Shown here piece by piece: positions 44,239 through 55,625 of a stretch of 64,000 nucleotides of DNA. Origin of the DNA: an uncultured Gammaproteobacteria bacterium (GTDB lineage: Bacteria > Pseudomonadota > Gammaproteobacteria > Eutrophobiales > Eutrophobiaceae). A program made the position numbers and the translations under genes. The notes beneath the pieces are model-generated. The model was not told where the DNA came from, did no database searches, and saw only the letters and a program-made list of their open reading frames with translations. Each line of letters starts with the position of its first letter. The stretch's first letter is position 1. The DNA lies in assembly GCA_958295485.1 (NCBI GenBank), contig OY282354.1, positions 248,001 to 312,000 on the forward strand, given 5' to 3'.

Positions 44239-45339
44239 ATGAATTTTATTATTACAAAAAAAAACCTGTTGCCTGCTTTGCAGGATGTTGTCGGTGTTGT
44301 TGAGCGCAGACCCTCCCTCCCGATTTTATCAAATTTGTTGTTGAATCTTTCGCCTGAAGGAATTCGCCTGGCTGCGACAGACATGGAAGTGGAACTGGTG
44401 ACCACCATTGCCGGCGAGTTTGAGCAGGCCGGCGATATTACCTTGCCTGCCCGAAAGCTGTTTGACATCTGTCGCGCTTTACCGGACGAAGCTGACCTGA
44501 GTTTTTCTATCGAGAGTGGGCGAGCTGCGATAGTTTCGGGAAAAAGTCGCTTCACCCTGGCTACTCTGCCGGCGCAGGAATTTCCACAAATTGAACTGCT
44601 GGACGTTGACGCCAAGTTCACTATTCAACAAGGTGTTTTTAAATCGCTGTTGGGTAAGACTGCCTTTGCCATGGCTCAACAGGATGTACGCTATTATCTC
44701 AATGGGTTGCTCCTGGAAGCGCAGCAGGATAAATTACGCGCCGTTGCCACCGATGGTCATCGTCTGGCCATGTGTGATGTTGACGTGGCGTTGTCCGTGG
44801 ATGAAATAAAGCAACTGATCGTGCCGAGGAAAGGAGTATTGGAACTTACCCGGTTGCTGCAAGACAGTGAAACTGAGGTGCATGTTCAGATGAGCAGGAA
44901 CCATATCCGCGTCGACTTGGGGAAGTTGGTGTTTACCAGTAAATTGATTGACGGCAAGTTTCCTGATTATACCAGGGTGGTCCCGGAACAGGGGGAGACG
45001 CCGGTGTTGGTGAAGCAGTCGGCGCTTCGGCAAGGCCTTAGCCGGGCCTCTATACTTTCTAATGATAAATACCGTGGTGTACGGATAAGCCTGGAAAAAG
45101 ACAAGTTGCGCGCGCTCGTCCATAACCAGGAGCAGGAGGAAGCAGAAGAGGAGATTGACGTGGAGTATACCGGTGATGCGATGGAGGTAGGGTTTAATGT
45201 ATCTTACCTGCTTGATGCAGTCAGCATTATCCAGACAGAGGCGCTCATGATCACAATATCAACCCCTAAAAGCGGCTGTTTGTTGTTGCCTGATGATGGG
45301 ACTGATTGCAGATACGTTGTCATGCCTCTGCTGCTGTAG
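44239..45339 (+). CDS. dnaN: DNA polymerase III beta clamp DnaN
   Basis: DnaN is the sliding clamp. The 366-residue protein consists of three similar clamp domains; RRPSLPILSNLLLN lies near the N-terminus and the C-terminal CRYVVMPLLL resembles the usual MPxRL-type ending. Normal length. Confidence 0.96.
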   Translation: MNFIITKKNLLPALQDVVGVVERRPSLPILSNLLLNLSPEGIRLAATDMEVELVTTIAGEFEQAGDITLPARKLFDICRALPDEADLSFSIESGRAAIVSGKSRFTLATLPAQEFPQIELLDVDAKFTIQQGVFKSLLGKTAFAMAQQDVRYYLNGLLLEAQQDKLRAVATDGHRLAMCDVDVALSVDEIKQLIVPRKGVLELTRLLQDSETEVHVQMSRNHIRVDLGKLVFTSKLIDGKFPDYTRVVPEQGETPVLVKQSALRQGLSRASILSNDKYRGVRISLEKDKLRALVHNQEQEEAEEEIDVEYTGDAMEVGFNVSYLLDAVSIIQTEALMITISTPKSGCLLLPDDGTDCRYVVMPLLL

Positions 45340-45379
45340 CTTTTATCCAATTCATGCCATGCGCCGGGCAGTGTAGCCG

Positions 45380-46441
45380 ATGTATATAGAGTGGCTGCAT
45401 GTGAGAAATGTCCGTAATCTTTCCAATGTTCGGATTGAACCTGTCCCCAACCTGAATGTTATTTCAGGTCCCAATGCCAGCGGAAAAACCGCGCTATTAG
45501 AAGCGATTCATTATCTCAGCCGGTGTCGGTCTTTCCGAACTCCGGGAGTGAACCATGTAATTCAGCGCCACCGGAGAGAATTACAGGTCAGCGCCGGATT
45601 GCGCTTGCCTGATAAATCCTTGGTCGTGACAGGAGTTGAGCGTGGTGAGGGAGGCATGAGTATTCGTTATAATGACCAGGATGTTCGCAGGGTGTCGGAG
45701 CAGGCAGCGCGGATTCCAATAATTGCCGTTACTCCCGATAGTCATAAGCTGATCACAGGTAGCCCGACATACCGTCGGCGTTGGCTGGATTGGGCAATGT
45801 TTCACGTGGAACCTGAGTATATTGAGAGTTGGCAGAACTATCATAAGGCATTGAGATGTCGTAATAATTTGCTCAAACAGAACCAGGAGGCGCAATTAAC
45901 TCCCTGGGAGCGGGCAATGCGGTTGATGGCAGATCTTATTAATATACAGCGCCAGGCTTTTCTGAATGAGTTATCCAGGGAGTTGGTATGGGCAGGTCAG
46001 CGATTGAATATCCCATTGCCGAAGTTGGAATATCACTGTGGTTGGCAAGAAGGCGTCGCTTTAGATCAACACCTGGAGGAGTGCCGCAAGGAAGATTTGG
46101 AGAGAGGCAACACTCGCTACGGATTGCATCGTTGTGACCTTTTGATAACCGAGAATGGGAAACAAATCGGACATTATTACTCTCGCGGGCAAGTTAAACT
46201 ATTCATAACGGCTTTGTCCCTGGCTCAAGTCAATGTATTCAAGCGCAGGACTAATCGTCAACCAATACTGCTGGTGGACGATTTGTCGGCGGAATTGGAT
46301 GGGGACAGTCAAAGCCGGATTATTCAAACGATTATAGAGCACGGGGGGCAGGTTTTTATCACGACAACCAAAGAAGCCATTACTGTTGACTTGGCGCAAC
46401 AAAAAGTGTTCCACGTGGAACATGGGCGCTTTACAACATGA
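45380..46441 (+). CDS. recF: DNA replication and repair protein RecF
   Basis: RecF loads RecA at gaps with RecOR. The 353-residue SMC-like ATPase has Walker A GPNASGKTALLEAIHYL near 33, the signature-like region YYSRGQVKLFITALSLAQ and Walker B PILLVDDLSAELD. It is 40 bases after dnaN. Confidence 0.95.
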   Translation: MYIEWLHVRNVRNLSNVRIEPVPNLNVISGPNASGKTALLEAIHYLSRCRSFRTPGVNHVIQRHRRELQVSAGLRLPDKSLVVTGVERGEGGMSIRYNDQDVRRVSEQAARIPIIAVTPDSHKLITGSPTYRRRWLDWAMFHVEPEYIESWQNYHKALRCRNNLLKQNQEAQLTPWERAMRLMADLINIQRQAFLNELSRELVWAGQRLNIPLPKLEYHCGWQEGVALDQHLEECRKEDLERGNTRYGLHRCDLLITENGKQIGHYYSRGQVKLFITALSLAQVNVFKRRTNRQPILLVDDLSAELDGDSQSRIIQTIIEHGGQVFITTTKEAITVDLAQQKVFHVEHGRFTT

Positions 46442-46502
46442 CACAGGGTCAGAGTCGGTGGCGGGGCTTTATAAGTATGCGTTTGTCCTGCCGACATGAT
46501 AA

Positions 46503-48935
<2,433 letters not shown>

Positions 48936-48938
48936 AAA

Positions 48939-49625
48939 TCAAGTGACCGCTTGTCTGCCCGGAGGCGCCTGAGCCAAGCTCCAGAGTTGCACGTGCTCGG
49001 CGCCGTTGTGTTTTAACAGGCGGGCCAGTTCGCCGGCGGTAGCGCCGGTCGTGACGACGTCATCGACCAGAGCAATGCGTTTATAACTCATTGATTTAAC
49101 AATAGAAAATGCCTTGTAAACGTTTATCCTCCGCTGTGACGGACTCAAATCATATTGTTGCGTTGTTGCTTTATGCCGTTTCAGCAGGTCGCCGGCAATG
49201 GGCAGGGCTAGTTTTTTCACGAGCGCGCGGATGATTTCCTGGGCTTGGTTAAAACCCCGCTGCCGAAATCGGGCCGGATGCAAGGGAACAGGTACGAGAC
49301 ACTCCGGCAGCTCAACACATTCCAGCCTGACCCGATCGATGAGTGTTTCGGACAAGGGCTGAATCAGGTCCAGCCGGGCCTGATACTTTATTTTCTTTAT
49401 CATCAGGTCTATGGGGTAGCGATAGATGTAAGCGGCAATGCAGCTGTCAAAAGCGGGGGGGTGGGGAAAGCAACAGGCACAGAGACCGGCAGCAGACATT
49501 GGCGCGTCACAATAAGGACATTGTTCTTGTTGGGCCGGCAGGTCGGCATGGCAACCTTGACAAAGTTGCTTGAGTAAGCGCTCACCAACTTCCCCACAAA
49601 GCAAACAGGGGCTTCTGTCTAACAT
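48939..49625 (-). CDS. ComF-family phosphoribosyltransferase-like protein
   Basis: The 228-residue protein has an N-terminal zinc-ribbon-like set of Cys pairs (CLLCG, CQGCHADL, CPYCDAPM, CACCF) and a C-terminal phosphoribosyltransferase fold with the PRPP loop IALVDDVVTTGATAGELA near 190. It fits the ComF/GntX family, implicated in DNA uptake or use of DNA as nutrient. It is divergent from bioB, the usual neighbour. Confidence 0.88.
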   Translation of the reverse strand: MLDRSPCLLCGEVGERLLKQLCQGCHADLPAQQEQCPYCDAPMSAAGLCACCFPHPPAFDSCIAAYIYRYPIDLMIKKIKYQARLDLIQPLSETLIDRVRLECVELPECLVPVPLHPARFRQRGFNQAQEIIRALVKKLALPIAGDLLKRHKATTQQYDLSPSQRRINVYKAFSIVKSMSYKRIALVDDVVTTGATAGELARLLKHNGAEHVQLWSLAQAPPGRQAVT

Positions 49626-49672
49626 ATCGGTTTATACTTGAAATAGTAGTCAGCTTTGGTTTGAGAGAAAAG

Positions 49673-49700
49673 TTGACAAGGGCTGATTCGCCGATAATAT
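49673..49700 (+). promoter_or_regulatory. sigma-70 promoter of the bio operon
   Basis: TTGACA (49673-49678) and TAATAT (49695-49700) with a 16-base spacer, 34 bases before the bioB start. No BirA-like operator palindrome was recognised around it. Confidence 0.7.
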
Positions 49701-49734
49701 ATTGGTCGAACCGACTTGATGAGAGAAGCGGATA

Positions 49735-50718
49735 ATGCAAAAACTTGCTGAAAATCCATCTTTTGACCGTCCTGTTCCACGCTATGACTGGGAGCTGGCC
49801 GAGATTATATCACTTTATCAACAGCCGTTTAATGATTTATTGCACCAGGCCCAGTCTGTTCATCGGGCGTACTTCGACCCGAATGAAATCCAACTGAGCA
49901 CCCTGATCAATATCAAAAGCGGTGGTTGTCCGGAAGACTGCGCTTATTGTCCGCAAAGCGTGCGTTATCATACCGGGGTGGAAAAGGAGACGCTGATGTC
50001 TTGTGAGCAGGTCCTTGAGACTGCCCGGCAGGCCAAACTCTCGGGCGCAACCCGGTTTTGCATGGGCGCGGCCTGGCGCAGCCCGAAAGATAAAGATGTC
50101 GACAGGGTCGCAGACATGATCTCAGGCGTGAAGGCCCTGGGTCTTGAAACCTGCGCCACCTTGGGCATGCTTGAGCAAGCGCAGGCTGAGCGGTTGAAAC
50201 AGGCCGGCCTGGATTATTACAACCACAATCTTGATACCTCAGAGGCCTTCTACGGCGAGATCATCAGCACCAGGACGTATCAGGAGCGGCTTGATACATT
50301 GGCGCGCGTTCGCGCTGCCGACATACACGTATGTTGTGGCGGCATAGTTGGCATGGGCGAGTCCGTCGCTGACCGGGCAGCCCTGCTGCAAACCCTGGCG
50401 TGCCTGCCCCGGCACCCGGGAAGCGTCCCCATCAATCTGCTGGTCAGGGTGGCAGGCACACCGCTGGCGGAGCAAGAAGAACTGGACCCCATACAGCTGG
50501 CAAGGACGATTGCCACGGCGCGAATTCTGATGCCCGCCGCTTATGTGCGATTATCCGCCGGCCGGACCAGCATGAGTGATATGACCCAGGCAATGTGTTT
50601 TTACGCCGGCGCGAACTCCATTTTTTACGGAGAAAAACTCTTGACCACCGATAACCCGCAATTTTCCAGGGACCAGTCCTTGTTTGCGCGATTGGGCCTG
50701 AGAGCGCAACGATCTTGA
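49735..50718 (+). CDS. bioB: biotin synthase BioB
   Basis: BioB inserts sulfur into dethiobiotin using a radical SAM [4Fe-4S] cluster and an auxiliary [2Fe-2S] cluster. The 327 residues show the CxxxCxxC motif [11 protein letters not shown] near 63-70, YNHNLDTS and GGIVGMGES. Its stop is followed at once by repeat copy B. Confidence 0.96.
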   Translation: MQKLAENPSFDRPVPRYDWELAEIISLYQQPFNDLLHQAQSVHRAYFDPNEIQLSTLINIKSGGCPEDCAYCPQSVRYHTGVEKETLMSCEQVLETARQAKLSGATRFCMGAAWRSPKDKDVDRVADMISGVKALGLETCATLGMLEQAQAERLKQAGLDYYNHNLDTSEAFYGEIISTRTYQERLDTLARVRAADIHVCCGGIVGMGESVADRAALLQTLACLPRHPGSVPINLLVRVAGTPLAEQEELDPIQLARTIATARILMPAAYVRLSAGRTSMSDMTQAMCFYAGANSIFYGEKLLTTDNPQFSRDQSLFARLGLRAQRS

Positions 50719-50936
50719 TGGTTAACCCGCAGCCCTCGCCAATTCGCTTGTCATTAAAAGAAAATTCCTTGCCGTCAATAAGTTGCCGTGATTATATCGC
50801 TTTATCTCCATTACAGACTGCGCTGGCTACGCCCTCGCAAATCCCCCTCTAACTCCCCCTTGGCGGGGGGAGAACCAACTGGCTGGCCCATACTCCCGCA
50901 ACCAGGGCTACGGCGGTGAGATATGCGGGTTAACCA
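50719..50936 (+). repeat. dispersed inverted-end repeat, copy B (bioB/bioF gap)
   Basis: The most complete copy. The left end TGGTTAACCCGCA (50719-50731) is repeated exactly in reverse complement at the right end (TGCGGGTTAACCA, 50925-50937). Just inside, CTCGCC at the left matches GGTGAG at the right in all but one base. The left 100 bases are shared with copies A and C. The middle contains a CTCCCCC/GGGGGAG hairpin at 50854-50873, unlike the other copies. It starts right after the bioB stop and ends within bioF codon 5. Confidence 0.78.
50854..50873. repeat. GC hairpin nested in repeat copy B
   Basis: CTCCCCC (50854-50860) pairs perfectly with GGGGGAG (50867-50873) around a six-base loop. 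The surrounding AATCCCCCTCTAACTCCCCC resembles a widely dispersed bacterial palindromic repeat. No T-run follows. Confidence 0.65.
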
Positions 50937-52113
50937 GGCGCAGCGGGATCCTTTCTCTCTCAAGAAAGGTCTTGATAAGATAAAGTCGGCCGGCCTGTTT
51001 CGGACAAGACGGGCGGTTAACTCGGCCCAGGGGGCTACGATCAACATTGGCGGGGAGCAGCTTGTCAATTTTTGCAGTAACGATTATCTCGGCCTGGCCA
51101 GGGATGAAAGGCTCGTACAGGCAGTTCGGTCCGGCGCCGCCGTCTACGGCGTCGGCAGCGGCGCATCGCAACTGATTTGCGGTCGCAGCCTCGCCCACGA
51201 ACAGCTGGAAGAGGCGGTGGCGACAAGACTGGGTCGTTCCCGCGCGGTGATTTTTTCAAGTGGCTACCTGGCCAATTTAGCCATTATCAGCACTTTTGCC
51301 GCCAGCCGGAACGACGTTGTCGTGATGGATAAGGCCAATCATGCATCCTTGATTGACGGCGCATTGTTGGCCAGGGCAAGCCTGCGGCGTTATGCGCACA
51401 ATGACATCGCCGGATTGGAAAGATTGTGCGCCGGGGGCCGTACCCTTGTCGCCACGGACAGCGTATTCAGCATGGACGGCGACTTGGCGGCTTTACCGGA
51501 TATTGTCGCCGTCTGTGAGAAACATAACGCGTTGCTGGCCGTGGACGACGCCCACGGCTTTGGTGTACTGGGCCGGAATGGCGGCGGCGCCATGGAATAT
51601 TTCTCTCTTGATGAGACCCGGGTGCCGATATTAATGGCAACGTTTGGCAAGGCCTGTGGCGTAATGGGCGCCTTCGTAGCCGGCCCCGATGATGTCATAG
51701 AGACTATTATCCAGTCGGGTCGCCCCTATATTTATACCACTGCCATGCCGGCGGCCCTGGCAGTGGCCGCCGAGAAGGCCTTGACCATTGTTGCCCGGGA
51801 AACCTGGCGCAGGGAAAAGCTGTATGCGCTGATTGACAGGTTTGTTCAGGGAGCAAAACAATTGGCGCTGCCGGTGTTGGCGTCAACCACCCCCGTCCAG
51901 GGGTTTATCGCCGGCAGCGCCGGGGCCGCGGTCAAGTGTAGCGACTATGCCATGACCAGGGGTATATTGGTTAATGCAATTCGGTCGCCTACCGTACCGA
52001 AAAATACCGAGCGGCTTAGAATTACATTGACTGCCGGCCACAGCGACGAACAGGTGGACCGGTTACTCGAGGTCTTGGCGGAACTGGCTGTGCAACTGAA
52101 ACGGCAAGCGTAA
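50923..52113 (+). CDS. bioF: 8-amino-7-oxononanoate synthase BioF
   Basis: BioF condenses pimeloyl-ACP with alanine using PLP. The 396-residue protein has family segments CSNDYLGLA, FSSGYLANLAI, DDAHGFGVLG and the PLP-Lys in MATFGKACGVMGAFVAG. The start is the only in-frame start codon before the conserved region. It lies in the right end of repeat copy B, which gives residues 1-4 (Met-Arg-Val-Asn) and a GGTGAG ribosome-binding sequence at 50915-50920. Confidence 0.94.
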   Translation: MRVNQAQRDPFSLKKGLDKIKSAGLFRTRRAVNSAQGATINIGGEQLVNFCSNDYLGLARDERLVQAVRSGAAVYGVGSGASQLICGRSLAHEQLEEAVATRLGRSRAVIFSSGYLANLAIISTFAASRNDVVVMDKANHASLIDGALLARASLRRYAHNDIAGLERLCAGGRTLVATDSVFSMDGDLAALPDIVAVCEKHNALLAVDDAHGFGVLGRNGGGAMEYFSLDETRVPILMATFGKACGVMGAFVAGPDDVIETIIQSGRPYIYTTAMPAALAVAAEKALTIVARETWRREKLYALIDRFVQGAKQLALPVLASTTPVQGFIAGSAGAAVKCSDYAMTRGILVNAIRSPTVPKNTERLRITLTAGHSDEQVDRLLEVLAELAVQLKRQA

Positions 52114-52115
52114 CC

Positions 52116-53009
52116 ATGACCGATCCCTTGTATCATCGAGATAAGGCAAGGATACAGCAAAATTTCAACAATGCCGCGGGCAGCTATGACCAGGTTGCCG
52201 TGCTGCAGCGGACTGTGGGGATGCGTTTATTGGAACGGCTTGACGTCATGAAACTGAAACCGAAGCGCATCCTTGATTTGGGTTCGGGTACCGGCCTGAT
52301 GTCTTTGCAGTTGGCCAGACGCTATAAACCGGCGCGCCTTATTCAGTTGGACATGGCATTCAATATGCTGAAAGAGTCCAGACAAAAAAAGCCGGGCCAA
52401 AAAGATCGAAAACGGTTCAACAGGCAGCATTTCCTTTGCGCCGATGCAGAAAAATTACCTGTTGGTGATGGGTGTATGGAATTCGTTTTCTCCAACCTGA
52501 TGTTTCAGTGGGTCCCACGCCTGGATTTAGCGTTGTCGGAGACCTGTCGAGTACTGCAACCGGGCGGGTTGTTATTGTTTTCCACCCTCGGTCCCGCGTC
52601 CTTGACGGAGTTGCGGGAAAGCTGGGCCAGGGTTGACGAGCATGTTCATGTGAACGCCTTTCTTGACATGCACGACATCGGTGACGCCCTGGTCCGGGCG
52701 GGGTTTGCCGGCCCTGTCATGGAAACGGAGACGTTTACCCTGCTCTATGATGACGGCTGGAAGTTGATGAAGGAATTGCAGCGATTGGGAGCCGGCAATG
52801 TGAACGCGGGGCGGCGAAAATCGTTAACCGGCAAACAAAAACTTCGCGGGATGCTGAGGGAATATGAAGACAGGTATGGCCGGGACCGCTTGCCGGCCAC
52901 TTTCGAGGCCATTTATGGCCATGCCTGGACGCCGGAGACGAGCGCGGCAAGCCTGAAAACAAAGGTTTTCCCCATTACGTTATTGGGTAGAAACCGGGAT
53001 AAAACCTAG
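52116..53009 (+). CDS. bioC: malonyl-ACP O-methyltransferase BioC
   Basis: BioC methylates malonyl-ACP to start pimelate synthesis. The 297-residue SAM-dependent methyltransferase has ILDLGSGTGLMSLQLAR near 45, QLDMAFNMLKESR, and VFSNLMFQWVPRLDLAL. It follows bioF after two bases. No bioH esterase gene lies between bioF and bioC or elsewhere in the window. Confidence 0.94.
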   Translation: MTDPLYHRDKARIQQNFNNAAGSYDQVAVLQRTVGMRLLERLDVMKLKPKRILDLGSGTGLMSLQLARRYKPARLIQLDMAFNMLKESRQKKPGQKDRKRFNRQHFLCADAEKLPVGDGCMEFVFSNLMFQWVPRLDLALSETCRVLQPGGLLLFSTLGPASLTELRESWARVDEHVHVNAFLDMHDIGDALVRAGFAGPVMETETFTLLYDDGWKLMKELQRLGAGNVNAGRRKSLTGKQKLRGMLREYEDRYGRDRLPATFEAIYGHAWTPETSAASLKTKVFPITLLGRNRDKT

Positions 53010-53020
53010 GCTTGCATTAT

Positions 53021-53704
53021 ATGCGGAATTTGTTTATAACCGGTACCGACACAGGGGTTGGCAAAACCTGGGCAACGCTGGGATTAATGACGAGATTACA
53101 GGGTCTCGGTCTGGCGGTGAATGGCATGAAACCGGTCGCCAGCGGCAGCGAATGGCAGGCCGGCCGGTTAAGAAATGCGGATGCAATACTGATCCGTAAC
53201 CAATCAAGCCGGTTGGTCGAGTATGAATTGGTTAATCCCTATGCCTTCGCCGAACCGATTGCGCCACATATTGCGGCGGACAAGCAGCAGGTCTTTGTGG
53301 ATATCGAAGCCATGGACGCTGCTTTTTATGCCATTGCCGAGGCGGTCGACATGGTGGTCGTGGAGGGGGTTGGCGGGTGGCGGACGCCCCTTTCGGGAAG
53401 GTTACAGGCTGAGGATTTAATTAAACGGCTGAATTTGTCCGTTATACTGGTCGTGGGACTTCGCCTGGGCTGTATTAACCATGCCCTGCTTACGGCTGAG
53501 GCCATCCTGGCGGCGGAGTTGTCCTTTGCCGGGTGGCTGGGGAACTGTGTTTGCCCGGATTATCTGGAAGCACAGGCCACGATCGATTATTTGCGTAAAC
53601 AAATACCTGCCCCGTTTTTGGGGAGGATTCCCCATTTATATAATTTTTCTCTTGAGGAGGTCGGCAGCGCAATCGAAACAGACAGACTGGTTCCCGCAGC
53701 ATGA
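53021..53704 (+). CDS. bioD: dethiobiotin synthetase BioD
   Basis: BioD closes the ureido ring with CO2 and ATP. The 227-residue protein begins MRNLFITGTDTGVGKTWAT with the P-loop near 8-17, and has VVVEGVGGWRTPL. The ATG at 53021 is preferred over a TTG at 53012. Last gene of the bio operon. Confidence 0.94.
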   Translation: MRNLFITGTDTGVGKTWATLGLMTRLQGLGLAVNGMKPVASGSEWQAGRLRNADAILIRNQSSRLVEYELVNPYAFAEPIAPHIAADKQQVFVDIEAMDAAFYAIAEAVDMVVVEGVGGWRTPLSGRLQAEDLIKRLNLSVILVVGLRLGCINHALLTAEAILAAELSFAGWLGNCVCPDYLEAQATIDYLRKQIPAPFLGRIPHLYNFSLEEVGSAIETDRLVPAA

Positions 53705-53878
53705 TGAAAAAACGGTTCATTATTCACCCCTTGGGAATATGACATGCTTGCATCACATGACCAATAGAGGCATATTGTCGGTTTGACGGAAAACCCGGGC
53801 CGGATTGAACCTGCTCGCGTTCACTCGGGCAGTTTATTATGCGATAGAATTGGCTGATCGATATTAAGATTTGAGAGT

Positions 53879-54361
53879 ATGATTCAGGAATTGAAAACCC
53901 CGAAAGAACGCCGGCACACCTTTGTCATAGCGCCGAACCAGTCGATGTCATGGAGCGAATTATTGTTGGTATATAGCGGTATAGCAGGTATAACCCTGGC
54001 TATCGCAATTTACTTTTGGGTCCGGGGGCTGACCTTGGTGCTGCCGTTTTCCGGCCTGGAGCTGCTGGCGCTGGGCGCGGCATTGTATGTGACCGCCTGG
54101 CGTGGTGGCGCGCGGGAGGTCATCACGATTACCGATGACACCGTATGCGTGGAATTGGGCCGAAAACAGTCGCTGCATCGATACGACTTCCAGAGATACT
54201 GGACAAGAATTGCGTTACAGCGATCGTGGGTTGCCTGGTATCCGAGTAAACTGCTGATATATTCCCACGGCAGGGAGATCGAGGTTGGAAAATTTCTTAA
54301 TGAGCAGGAGCGCATGGGGTTGGCGGAAGTTTTAAAATCGGCAATAAGCCGGGATGTTTGA
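53879..54361 (+). CDS. DUF2244 membrane protein of the cox locus
   Basis: The 160-residue protein has two membrane segments (about 32-50 and 56-76) with the rest cytoplasmic. Features WRGGAREVITITDDTVCVE and WVAWYPSKLLIYSHGREIEVGKFL fit DUF2244, usually encoded just before cytochrome c oxidase genes. Role unknown. Confidence 0.85.
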   Translation: MIQELKTPKERRHTFVIAPNQSMSWSELLLVYSGIAGITLAIAIYFWVRGLTLVLPFSGLELLALGAALYVTAWRGGAREVITITDDTVCVELGRKQSLHRYDFQRYWTRIALQRSWVAWYPSKLLIYSHGREIEVGKFLNEQERMGLAEVLKSAISRDV

Positions 54362-54413
54362 ATCGATTTCGTTTACATCTTCTTTCAATAATAATAACGC
54401 TGAGGAATACAGC

Positions 54414-55556
54414 ATGTTGTATAGAAACATGAAACATTTCTGGTCGGGATTGCTTTCCCTGCTTTTCCTGTTCGGGGCGACTGTGGCCCGGGCGGAATAC
54501 GGCCTTAATATGACCGAAGGAGTAACGCCGCTAAGCCGCAATATCTACGACTTGCACATGACGATTTTTTATATCTGTTGCGCCATTGCGGTGGTGGTTT
54601 TCGGGGTGATGTTCTGGTCTATCATCCGGCACAGGAAATCCAGGGGCGTGGTCGCCGCCCAGTTTCACCACAATACCACGGCGGAGGTTCTCTGGACCGC
54701 TGTCCCCATGCTCATATTGATCCTGATGGCTATTCCCGCCACCAAGTCCCTGATCCTGATCGAATCTACCGGCGATGCCGACATGACCATCAAGATAACC
54801 GGCTATCAATGGCGCTGGCATTACGAGTACATAGAAGAGGAGTTTGGTTTTTTCAGTTCGCTGGCGCCCGAGAGCAACGCCGCCCGGCAATTGAAGTCCG
54901 GCATTGATCCCAACGAGATAGAAAACTATTTGCTTGAGGTCGACAACCCGGTAGTCGTGCCGGTAGGCCAAAAGATACGCTTTATGACCACAGCCGCGGA
55001 TGTGATTCACTCCTGGTGGGTGCCGGCCCTGGGCTGGAAACGGGATTCAATTCCCGGATTTATCAATGAATCCTGGGCCATCATTGAAGAAGAAGGCACC
55101 TATCGGGGGCAATGCGCGGAGTTATGCGGGCGCGACCACGCCTTCATGCCCATCGTCTTAAAAGCGGTCAGCGAAGACGAGTATTATGACTGGGTGGGGG
55201 AGATGATGGTATTGACCATGGATGCCGAAGCCGGCGCCGACCGGGACTGGACCCTGGATGAACTGCTGGAAAAGGGCGAGAAAGTATACAGCACCTTTTG
55301 CGTTGCCTGTCACCAGGTCGATGGCCAGGGCATCCCCGGCGCCTTCAAGCCGCTGGTGGGCAGCCCCATCACTACGGGGCCGGTGGAAGACCACATCAGC
55401 ACCGTCATGAACGGTGTGCCCGGCACCGCCATGGCGGCGTTCGGGTCACAATTGACCGACGTGGATTTGGCTGCGGTGATTACCTACGAACGTAATGCCT
55501 GGGGCAATAAATCCGGCGATGTGGTCCAGCCGTCGGCCATCACGTCAATAAGATAG
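54414..55556 (+). CDS. coxB: cytochrome c oxidase subunit II with C-terminal cytochrome c domain
   Basis: CoxB receives electrons from cytochrome c at the CuA centre. From the ATG at 54414 (GAGGAA eight bases upstream) it is 380 residues: signal peptide (LLSLLFLFGATVARA), two membrane helices, the CuA domain with CAELCGRDHAFM, then a fused cytochrome c domain with heme motif CVACH near 300. The fusion marks a caa3-type oxidase. An ATG at 54354 is possible but overlaps the previous gene. Confidence 0.94.
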   Translation: MLYRNMKHFWSGLLSLLFLFGATVARAEYGLNMTEGVTPLSRNIYDLHMTIFYICCAIAVVVFGVMFWSIIRHRKSRGVVAAQFHHNTTAEVLWTAVPMLILILMAIPATKSLILIESTGDADMTIKITGYQWRWHYEYIEEEFGFFSSLAPESNAARQLKSGIDPNEIENYLLEVDNPVVVPVGQKIRFMTTAADVIHSWWVPALGWKRDSIPGFINESWAIIEEEGTYRGQCAELCGRDHAFMPIVLKAVSEDEYYDWVGEMMVLTMDAEAGADRDWTLDELLEKGEKVYSTFCVACHQVDGQGIPGAFKPLVGSPITTGPVEDHISTVMNGVPGTAMAAFGSQLTDVDLAAVITYERNAWGNKSGDVVQPSAITSIR

Positions 55557-55587
55557 GCCACAACAGGCCACAACAGGCCACAACAGG
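55555..55587 (+). repeat. three tandem 10-bp repeats after coxB
   Basis: AGGCCACAAC is repeated exactly three times, 55555-55584, starting inside the coxB stop codon and followed by AGG. It fills part of the 69-base coxB–coxA gap. Possibly slippage-prone. Confidence 0.85.
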
Positions 55588-55625
55588 GCGCGAACGAAAA
55601 GAACAGAACGAATGAGGGTAATATC

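Noticed and set aside
50719-50936. Integron attC site, suggested by GTTAAC ends and inverted repeats
   Set aside because: The ends do not fit the RYYYAAC/GTTRRRY core pair, copies lie inside operons and there is no integrase or cassette array.
53010-53035. ATATGCGG at the bioD start resembling the repeat terminus
   Set aside because: Only eight bases match and the bioC–bioD gap is 11 bases, too short for an element; treated as chance.
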